The notes below the pieces were generated by a model. The model had not been told where the DNA came from and made no database searches. It saw only the letters and a list, made by a program, of their open reading frames with translations. From positions 1-5,515 of the forward strand of contig CBFIHE010000056.1 in NCBI GenBank assembly GCA_965662345.1: a DNA stretch of 5,515 bases, in the 5' to 3' direction. The position numbers and the translations under genes are program-made. The stretch is from UBA6049 sp965662345 (GTDB taxonomy: Bacteria > Bacteroidota > Bacteroidia > Flavobacteriales_G > Salibacteraceae). Positions 1 through 5,515 of this stretch are shown here, one piece after another; positions within the stretch are counted from its first letter, which is position 1; each line of letters opens with the position of its first letter.

Positions 1-1621
1 CAACTACAGCTACACCCCAGATAAGATAGGTTGATGCATAGACATCAAGAGATTCCATTACCGAAAGCTGCACCGATTCTCCAGATGCACCTTCGCTAGA
101 TCCTGCCGTAAGCTCACCAATGAGTCCAGCCATTTTATTCGCAAGAGCAATGGATAAGAACCAAGCTCCCATCACAAATCCAACTGCCTTTTTTGGTGAT
201 AACTTTGTTATCATAGATAATCCAACGGGAGACAAACTAAGTTCACCTGTCGTATGAAACAAGTACATAATCACCAAGAAAATCATAGGTACTAATCCGT
301 CTGTAGCGAAAAACTTAGCTCCTAAAACAATGAACAGGAACCCAATAGCGAGTTGACTTAGTCCGAGAACAAATTTCATTGGTGTAGACGGTTCTTTCCC
401 CTTCTTACGCATTTTGATCCACATCCAAGAGAATATAGGTGCCAATGTCATGATAAAGAAGGAATTGAAAAACTGAAATATGGATGCAGGAATTTCAGAT
501 CCCATCACCATTCTATCTATATTCCTAGCGGTAAATAAAGTAATGGAGCCTCCTGCCTGTTCAAACAGGGCCCAGAAAACCGAATGGAATAAGAACAATA
601 CCATTACCACCCACAAACGTTGCTTGGAACTCTTGTCCTCTTGCTGCAAACTCATAAAAAAGAGCACAGCTAGTATTCCAATACTTAACGCAATAAGAAT
701 CCAAGTAACAATATCACTTAAGTTCAAAAACTGGGCGCTGATGGGGATGAAGATTAGCGTACCAATGATTGTGGCCCATTGCTTACGCTTTAGAGAGCTA
801 CTTGTATTTCGCTCAAACCCTACCGCTTCATCCACTTTCGCTTTTTGCTGCTCTTCTGTTGATGCATTTAGCAGGCGTACATCCTCTTCTTCAATGATTT
901 CAGGAAAGTTCTCTTCTGCGCTTGGGTTGAGTCCTTTTTTCCCAAAAGTACGAGGACCAAAAAACCAGAATACCAATAGTCCGACCAACATCCCAATACC
1001 CGCAAGTCCAAAGCCGTAGTGCCAAGATATTTGCTCTCCTACATACCCGCAAGTAACAATAGATAAGAGGGCTCCGATATTTACTCCCATGTAGAAAATG
1101 GTGAAGGCTCCATCTTTCCTACTGTCGTTCAGTCCGTAAAAATTCCCTAAAAAGCTTGAGATATTCGGTTTGAAGAATCCATTTCCAATGATGATAAAGG
1201 CCAATGAAATAAAGAATAGCTGCATATTTCCTGAGAAGTACATCCCTTCTAATGCCAAGGCAAAATGTCCTGCCATCATGAGAATACCACCAAAAATTAT
1301 GGCCTTTCTAAAGCCTAAAATGCGGTCGGCTAATATTCCCCCAACTACGGGAAATAGATAAACCATAGCCGTATAAGAACCATAAATCCCCAAAGCCTTA
1401 GCATCTGCCTCTGGCTGACTCAATCCCTTGAATAGTTCTTGAACCATATATAGCGTTAGCAGTGCGCGCATCCCATAGTAAGAGAAACGCTCCCACATCT
1501 CGGCAAAGAACAAAATAAACAGTGCTTTTGGATGAAGCTTTCTGTTACTGTAAATGATAATTGGAACCCAGATTAATACAAAAATCCAGGACACGACCAT
1601 GATCCAAAATGCAATATTCAT
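1..1621 (-). CDS. Proton-coupled oligopeptide transporter (POT/PTR2 family), 3' end beyond the window
   Basis: An inner-membrane symporter that takes up di- and tripeptides with protons. The first 540 codons are visible and the C-terminus lies beyond the left edge. Family marks seen: ExxERF with E41, E44, R45, F46 in helix 1; the GNGFFKPN segment with K151 in helix 4; FYMGVNIG at 176-183; FWALFEQ around 349-355; and GELSLSP with E460 in helix 10. These match the proton- and peptide-binding residues known for the family. Two additions are notable: a hydrophobic segment at residues 4-24 ahead of canonical helix 1, and, after an acidic loop (about 223-281), two hydrophobic segments (about 282-299 and 304-325) in the place of the bacterial HA/HB hairpin. 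Helix 12 is cut off. The ATG at 1621 is the natural start, because an in-frame TAA (the stop of the upstream transporter) lies only three codons before it. The gene is 9 nt downstream of its paralogue, so co-transcription is likely. Exact substrate preference cannot be read from sequence. Confidence 0.95.
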   Translation of the reverse strand, partial: MNIAFWIMVVSWIFVLIWVPIIIYSNRKLHPKALFILFFAEMWERFSYYGMRALLTLYMVQELFKGLSQPEADAKALGIYGSYTAMVYLFPVVGGILADRILGFRKAIIFGGILMMAGHFALALEGMYFSGNMQLFFISLAFIIIGNGFFKPNISSFLGNFYGLNDSRKDGAFTIFYMGVNIGALLSIVTCGYVGEQISWHYGFGLAGIGMLVGLLVFWFFGPRTFGKKGLNPSAEENFPEIIEEEDVRLLNASTEEQQKAKVDEAVGFERNTSSSLKRKQWATIIGTLIFIPISAQFLNLSDIVTWILIALSIGILAVLFFMSLQQEDKSSKQRLWVVMVLFLFHSVFWALFEQAGGSITLFTARNIDRMVMGSEIPASIFQFFNSFFIMTLAPIFSWMWIKMRKKGKEPSTPMKFVLGLSQLAIGFLFIVLGAKFFATDGLVPMIFLVIMYLFHTTGELSLSPVGLSMITKLSPKKAVGFVMGAWFLSIALANKMAGLIGELTAGSSEGASGESVQLSVMESLDVYASTYLIWGVAVV

Positions 1622-1630
1622 AGAGACGTC

Positions 1631-3046
1631 TTATTCTTGGTTATCAGCTAACTCAAATCCTTCTTGCTCTTCATATACTGTACCTTGCTTGTCTTCTGCC
1701 CCATGCGTGAGTCGCTTGAGCGGCTTTAACAAAGCAATTACTAATAAACCGATGATGGTGCAGAAAATGGCTATACCAGTAAAAATCTCCAGTTCACCAG
1801 CCGTTGCAGACCATTCACCTAACAAACCCGCTACTTTGTTACCCAAACCTGTTGCAGCAAAGTAAGCACCCATCATAAACGATGCGTACTTGAGTGGTGC
1901 TAGTTTGGTTATGAACGATAGCGCTACTGGAGAAGCACACAACTCACCTACCGTATGGAATAAGTATGCCAATACCAACCAGTACATGGCTGATGATCCT
2001 TCTGATTCAAACTCCAATGAAGCGGCTGTCATGAAAAGGAAGCCCCATCCCATGATTATTACACCTAGTGCCATTTTAAATATGGAAGATGATTCACGAC
2101 CTCTGCGTTTCCACCAATACCAAAAAGAGGCAATTGGTGCACCTAAGGTGATAATGAAGAATGCATTAACCGATTGAAACCAAGAGGCTGGTATACTGCT
2201 CATTTCCAGAAGTGGAATAGTGAAGCCCAAGGTAAGATCTGTTTTTTGCTTTGTATATACATTCATTAAACCTCCAGCTTGCTCAAATGCTCCCCAGAAA
2301 ACAATTATGAGTAAGAATGAAATTAGCATCACCTTTACTCTATCTTTCTCTATTTGAGTTAGTGGTTTGTCTTTGGCTTTCTGCTCTTCGTCTGTTAAGC
2401 TTGATGTAGCCTCGCCTATGCCAGTTAAGTATTTTTGACCTGCCATATAAACGGCTTGACCCAGTAACATTCCGATACCAGCTAATCCAAAGCCATAGTG
2501 CCATCCATATGTTTCACCCAAATAGCCAACCACTAAAGCAGAGAAGAATGCACCCAGGTTAATCCCTATGTAAAATATGGTGAAGCCTTTATCTCTTCTG
2601 TCATCACCTTGTGCGTAAAGTCCACCTACCATCGTTGAGATATTTGGCTTTAAGCCTCCAACTCCTAAAACGATTAAAGCGAGTCCAGTAAAGAACGCCA
2701 CCGAAGAGTCGATTGCCAATACAATGTGTCCTGCACAAAGCAATAACCCACCAACAAGAACGGTTTTCTTTTGCCCTAAAAACTTATCTGCAACCCATCC
2801 ACCTGGAATAGACATCACATAAACGGCCATGGTATACCAGCCGTAAAGCGCAAGTGCTTCTGACTCTGACCAGCCCAGCCCTGGGTTATCTCCTGAAACG
2901 CTGCTGATGATGTAGAGTACCAGTATGGCACGCATCCCATAGTACGAGAAACGTTCCCATAGCTCAGTGAAAAAGAGAATGTAAAGACCTGCGGGATGAC
3001 CAAATATTTCTTTTTGAGACATTGCCGGGGCTATTTCTTGTGACAT
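1631..3046 (-). CDS. Proton-coupled oligopeptide transporter (POT/PTR2 family), compact 12-helix form
   Basis: A complete 471-aa peptide:proton symporter of the inner membrane. Seen: ExxERF with E28, E31, R32, F33 in helix 1; GGLKPNIS with K133 in helix 4; FYIGINLG at 158-165; FWGAFEQ at 250-256; and GELCASP with E368 in helix 10. All key charged residues of the family are therefore intact. By eye there are twelve hydrophobic helices, roughly at 20-47, 66-85, 94-112, 115-140, 154-177, 182-204, 237-262, 287-312, 322-345, 352-378, 386-410 and 419-441. Only a hydrophilic linker (about 205-236) separates helices 6 and 7, so the HA/HB pair usual in bacterial members is missing. The tail after 441 is hydrophilic and acidic. 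The start at 3046 is preceded by an AT-rich leader without Shine-Dalgarno; Met9 (ATG at 3022) is an alternative start. It lies 59 nt after the peptidase gene and 9 nt before a second POT gene, which suggests one operon. Peptide transport is well supported; preferred peptides are unknown. Confidence 0.96.
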   Translation of the reverse strand: MSQEIAPAMSQKEIFGHPAGLYILFFTELWERFSYYGMRAILVLYIISSVSGDNPGLGWSESEALALYGWYTMAVYVMSIPGGWVADKFLGQKKTVLVGGLLLCAGHIVLAIDSSVAFFTGLALIVLGVGGLKPNISTMVGGLYAQGDDRRDKGFTIFYIGINLGAFFSALVVGYLGETYGWHYGFGLAGIGMLLGQAVYMAGQKYLTGIGEATSSLTDEEQKAKDKPLTQIEKDRVKVMLISFLLIIVFWGAFEQAGGLMNVYTKQKTDLTLGFTIPLLEMSSIPASWFQSVNAFFIITLGAPIASFWYWWKRRGRESSSIFKMALGVIIMGWGFLFMTAASLEFESEGSSAMYWLVLAYLFHTVGELCASPVALSFITKLAPLKYASFMMGAYFAATGLGNKVAGLLGEWSATAGELEIFTGIAIFCTIIGLLVIALLKPLKRLTHGAEDKQGTVYEEQEGFELADNQE

Positions 3047-3105
3047 ACGATGTTACTTTAATTGGATTATTGTTGCTTGCAAGCTGCCGAAAATAACAAA
3101 ATTGT

Positions 3106-5262
3106 TTACAGGTTCTCCTTTAACCAATCCGTCATTAACTCATAGATGTGCAAACGGGTATTGCCACCATAAATACCATGATTTCTATCTGGATAGTAAA
3201 ATGAATCGAATTGCTTACCTGCTTTTACCAAAGCATTTACCATGCGTGCTGCATTCTGAAAATGCACATTGTCATCTGCCGTGCCATGGATAATTAGGTA
3301 TTTGCTAGATAGTCCTTCAGCAAAATTAATGGGTGAATTGTCATCGTAACCATTAGGGTTTTCTTGCGGAGTACGCATGTAGCGCTCGGTATAAATGTTA
3401 TCATAGAATCTCCACGTAGTTACAGGAGCCACTGCAATGGCCGCTTTAAAAGCTCCCTCTCCTTTTGTAGCAGCCAACGAAGACATGTATCCACCATAGC
3501 TCCATCCCCAAATACCGATGCGACTCTCATCTATGTATGATTGTGCCCCCAAATATTCTGCTGTTTTGAGGTAATCAATCAATTCCAAATCACCCAAATT
3601 TTGGTAGGTCTGCTTTTTGAATTCTGCTCCACGAGCTCCAGTTCCGCGATTATCTACAGATACCACGATGTACCCTAATTGTGTTAAATGCTGATGCCAT
3701 AAGAAGTTAGCTCCACCCCATTGATCGGTTACTTGTTGAGAACCAGGACCACCATAAATGCACAACAGCACTGGGTATTGCTTTCGGTTATCAAAGCTCG
3801 TTGGTTTCATCATCCAACCGTTTAGCTCCACCCCATTTTCTGTTGGAATTGTAATGAACTCTTTGGTAGCCATGTACTGGTCTGCCAATTCATTTTTAAG
3901 TCGTTCATTCTTCTTAATCGTGCGGATGTTCTTTCCAGACGCATTGCGGAGCTCATATCCTCCAGGATTGTTCGCATCGGAAAAGTGGTTGATAAAGTAA
4001 CGCATGCCCGAAGAGAAATCTGCATCATTCCAGCCCAGGTGCTCTGTTAGTTGCTCTTTCTTCTTACCGTTGAGTGATACACGGTATACTTGTCTTGTCA
4101 TGGGCGAAACTTCTGCGGTTTGCACATAGGCATATTTGGAATCGGCACCATAGAATGCGGTAACATCGTACTCCCCTTTCGTAATTGCTCTTACCTCTCC
4201 CGTTTTTAAACTTACTCCGTAAACGTGATTAAATCCAGATTTTTCAGAAGTAATCAGTAATTCGTTATCTACTAACTGCCAGCCGTCTACCACATCAATA
4301 TAGGTTTCACTAATTTCTTCGTAAATCTGATTTACATCGCCAGACTTCACATTGTATTGACCTATTTGAAGTGTATTTTGATGGCGGTTAAACTGTTGAA
4401 AAACCAATGCTTCATCGCTAACCCATTTTATTCTAGGGATATACTCTACTCCATCATTTTGGGTAGATGCGATGGTAGAAAGCTCTCCCAACTCCAAGTC
4501 ATACACCTTTAGTTCTACAACAGAATTAGCCTCACCTGCTTTGGGGTATTTAAAGCGGTAGTCTTTTGGATATAAGTCGCTGCCAAACATAGGCATATTG
4601 AATTCTGCCACTTCACCTTCGTCAAAGCGCAGAAAAGCAATATAATCACCTTTTGGAGACCAAAAGAAACCTTTCGCAATTGCAAACTCCTCTTCGTATA
4701 CCCAATCGGTAGCACCATTGATAATGCGGTTATATTCACCATCTGCAGTAAGCTGCGTTTCTTCTCCCGTATTCAAATCTGCTACGTACAAGTTGTTATT
4801 TTTAACGTAGGCAATGCGGTCTCCCTGCTTTGAAAAGGTAGCATAGCGTTGCTTACTGTCTGTTGCAAGTGATTTTAGTTCACGGGTTTCTAGGTTGTAT
4901 ACCGTGTTAAACTCGCGCGTACTGTAGCGGTAAATGCTTTCTGTTTCAGATTTTAACAAGAGCTGCTTTTCATCTGCACTAAAGGCATAATCATCAAAAC
5001 TCGCAACACCTGTTATTGCAGAAGCTTCTACCAACGTATCTACGGGTTCTCCAGTCGCATACGCATACTTCACCACGGCTGGTCCGTTTACTGACCTTGC
5101 CATAACCGTGTAATGCTCACCATCATTCATAGAACGGAGTCCGTACACATACTCAGATCTAAATTTTCCAGAATACCAGATATCTTGAAGCGTGATACTC
5201 GTTTCTTGAGCAATTGCCGATGCTGTCAGCAATAGCGTGAATGCAGAAAGTTTAATGTTCAT
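3106..5262 (-). CDS. Secreted dipeptidyl-peptidase IV-like serine peptidase (family S9)
   Basis: A complete 718-aa exopeptidase expected to release N-terminal Xaa-Pro or Xaa-Ala dipeptides from peptides in the periplasm. Residues 1-18 form a Sec signal peptide with hydrophobic core and a likely cut after Ala-Ile-Ala (before Gln19). A DPPIV-type beta-propeller covers about 85-460 and an alpha/beta-hydrolase S9 domain about 510-715. The catalytic triad is visible: Ser588 in GWSYGGY, Asp663 in GTADDNVHF, His695 in DRNHG. The DWVYEEEF motif (187-193) holds Glu191/Glu192, matching the pair that binds the free N-terminus in human DPP IV. Tyr503 in YGGPGSQ matches the oxyanion Tyr547, and Trp617, Tyr620, Tyr624, Arg627 and Asn665 match further active-site residues. 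A prolyl tripeptidyl peptidase is the main alternative, since it shares this fold. The ATG at 5262 starts the signal peptide; no other start codon precedes it before an in-frame stop at 5331-5329. It is the first gene of a probable operon with two peptide transporters, which would import its products. Confidence 0.96.
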   Translation of the reverse strand: MNIKLSAFTLLLTASAIAQETSITLQDIWYSGKFRSEYVYGLRSMNDGEHYTVMARSVNGPAVVKYAYATGEPVDTLVEASAITGVASFDDYAFSADEKQLLLKSETESIYRYSTREFNTVYNLETRELKSLATDSKQRYATFSKQGDRIAYVKNNNLYVADLNTGEETQLTADGEYNRIINGATDWVYEEEFAIAKGFFWSPKGDYIAFLRFDEGEVAEFNMPMFGSDLYPKDYRFKYPKAGEANSVVELKVYDLELGELSTIASTQNDGVEYIPRIKWVSDEALVFQQFNRHQNTLQIGQYNVKSGDVNQIYEEISETYIDVVDGWQLVDNELLITSEKSGFNHVYGVSLKTGEVRAITKGEYDVTAFYGADSKYAYVQTAEVSPMTRQVYRVSLNGKKKEQLTEHLGWNDADFSSGMRYFINHFSDANNPGGYELRNASGKNIRTIKKNERLKNELADQYMATKEFITIPTENGVELNGWMMKPTSFDNRKQYPVLLCIYGGPGSQQVTDQWGGANFLWHQHLTQLGYIVVSVDNRGTGARGAEFKKQTYQNLGDLELIDYLKTAEYLGAQSYIDESRIGIWGWSYGGYMSSLAATKGEGAFKAAIAVAPVTTWRFYDNIYTERYMRTPQENPNGYDDNSPINFAEGLSSKYLIIHGTADDNVHFQNAARMVNALVKAGKQFDSFYYPDRNHGIYGGNTRLHIYELMTDWLKENL

Positions 5263-5284
5263 TTTGAAATTTTTTCGCGTGGAG

Positions 5285-5317
5285 CGAATATAGGAGTTAG
5301 TTGTTAGTCGTTCGTAA
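5285..5317 (-). promoter_or_regulatory. Possible Bacteroidota-type promoter of the peptidase-transporter operon
   Basis: On the minus strand TATATTCG (5292-5285) matches the Bacteroidota -7 consensus TAnnTTTG except for one base. A weak -33 candidate, TTA (5317-5315), lies 22 nt upstream, within the usual spacing but not the expected TTG. Transcription would begin a few bases downstream and give a leader of roughly 15-20 nt before the ATG at 5262. The leader is A-rich just before the start, as is usual in this phylum in place of Shine-Dalgarno. The -33 candidate falls inside the 7-bp repeat array. No operator could be recognised. Confidence 0.4.
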
Positions 5318-5386
5318 TTAGAGAGTGGTTATTAGTTGATAGTTGGCGGTTGGCAATTGGCGGTTGACGATTGGCTAATGGCGGCT
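5296..5386. repeat. Degenerate 7-bp tandem array, 13 units
   Basis: Read in steps of seven on the plus strand, the units are gttagtt, gttagtc, gttcgta, attagag, agtggtt, attagtt, gatagtt, ggcggtt, ggcaatt, ggcggtt, gacgatt, ggctaat, ggcggct. Column 1 is always a purine (10 G, 3 A), column 5 always a purine (10 G, 3 A), and columns 6 and 7 are T in 10 of 13 units each. Column 3 is T in the first seven units and C in the last six, so the array has two sub-types. Units 8-11 include a 14-bp near-duplicate (5345-5358 and 5359-5372, differing at two or three positions). The period of seven excludes a coding origin. The array lies 34 bp upstream of the peptidase start codon. Function is unknown; it may be a simple-sequence expansion or a clade-specific intergenic repeat. 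Confidence 0.75.
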
Positions 5387-5499
5387 GCATCGAGAATAAG
5401 GCGGGATAATAACAGTATTAAGCAAGAGTGAAGAGCATAGAGGGAGCTACCTTTGAAGATTTAGGTTGTGGAATTAAAGTCGGGGTTCGCTCGATGCAG
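5385..5499. repeat. 10-bp perfect inverted repeat bounding about 115 bp
   Basis: The left arm ctgcatcgag (5385-5394) is the exact reverse complement of the right arm ctcgatgcag (5490-5499), with 95 bp between them. The interval holds no convincing gene; it contains a weak 5-bp hairpin (taata 5407-5411, tatta 5416-5420) and a short frame open to the right edge. The arms could be ends of a small non-autonomous element or base-pair in a transcript. No flanking target-site duplication could be established. A 10-bp match is unlikely to occur by chance in so short a region but would be expected many times over the whole window, so the call is cautious. Confidence 0.35.
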
Positions 5500-5500
5500 A

Positions 5501-5515
5501 TGCTGAAACGAGTTC
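5501..5515. repeat. Likely left part of a palindromic intergenic repeat cut by the window edge
   Basis: The last 15 bases, tgctgaaacgagttc, look like the beginning of a hairpin with stem tgctgaa, loop acgag and return arm ttcagca. Only gaa (5505-5507) and ttc (5513-5515) are seen pairing inside the window; the rest of the return arm is predicted to follow. From general recollection, similar sequences recur between genes in many Bacteroidota genomes. The adjacent neighbour gene, if any, is outside the window. Confidence 0.4.

Noticed and set aside
480..1019. Plus-strand open frame of 179 codons
   Set aside because: It lies wholly inside the second transporter gene on the opposite strand. That frame carries strong POT motifs, while this one shows no recognisable domain.
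3047..3105. Internal promoter or terminator between the peptidase and the first transporter, including a 10-bp palindrome gcttgcaagc (3075-3084)
   Set aside because: The palindrome has no loop and no T-run follows it on either strand. The only -7-like word on the minus strand (TATTTTCG) has no -33 TTG at suitable spacing. The gap is more simply a short operon spacer.
3095..3106. Small AT-rich hairpin aacaa-aa-ttgtt overlapping the peptidase stop codon
   Set aside because: A five-pair stem with a two-base loop and no GC content is too weak to support a terminator call.
5474..5515. Minus-strand frame entering from the right edge and ending at TAA 5476-5474, possibly the tail of an upstream gene
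   Set aside because: Only 13 codons are visible and they run through the inverted-repeat arm and the edge palindrome. All three minus-strand frames are open here, so there is no basis for choosing one.
1..5515. CRISPR array, tRNA or rRNA gene, transposase, or defence or secondary-metabolite system
   Set aside because: No spaced identical repeats, cloverleaf-like segment, ribosomal RNA sequence or transposase-like frame was seen on either strand. The coding space is fully used by one peptidase and two transporters of known families.

Overview
The window comes from a member of the Bacteroidota, most likely a marine flavobacterium-like or Cryomorphaceae-like organism. The base composition is moderately AT-rich. 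The start codons have A-rich leaders without Shine-Dalgarno motifs. A possible -7 box of the Bacteroidota TAnnTTTG type lies upstream of the first gene, and the protein sequences fit the phylum. The species cannot be fixed from sequence reading alone.

All recognisable genes are on the minus strand and read from right to left as one probable transcription unit. (1) At 5262-3106 is a complete secreted dipeptidyl-peptidase IV-type serine peptidase (family S9, 718 aa) with signal peptide, double-Glu motif and complete catalytic triad. (2) At 3046-1631, after 59 nt, is a complete proton-coupled peptide transporter of the POT/PTR2 family (471 aa), which appears to have only 12 membrane helices. (3) At 1621 to the left edge, after 9 nt, is a second POT transporter (540 codons visible, cut by the window edge). 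It carries an extra N-terminal hydrophobic segment and the HA/HB helix pair that the first transporter lacks.

The layout suggests a peptide-scavenging module. The exported peptidase would cut Xaa-Pro (or Xaa-Ala) dipeptides from proline-containing peptides in the periplasm, and the two inner-membrane proton symporters would take up the resulting di- and tripeptides. The pairing of functions is inferred from gene order and family knowledge.

The right 253 bases (5263-5515) contain no convincing gene. They hold a short leader with a possible promoter, a 91-bp array of thirteen degenerate 7-bp units (5296-5386), a 10-bp inverted repeat bounding about 115 bp (5385-5499), and what looks like the first part of a palindromic element cut by the window edge (5501-5515). 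This intergenic repeat cluster is the least explained part of the window. I found no RNA gene, CRISPR array, insertion sequence or new defence-type system.
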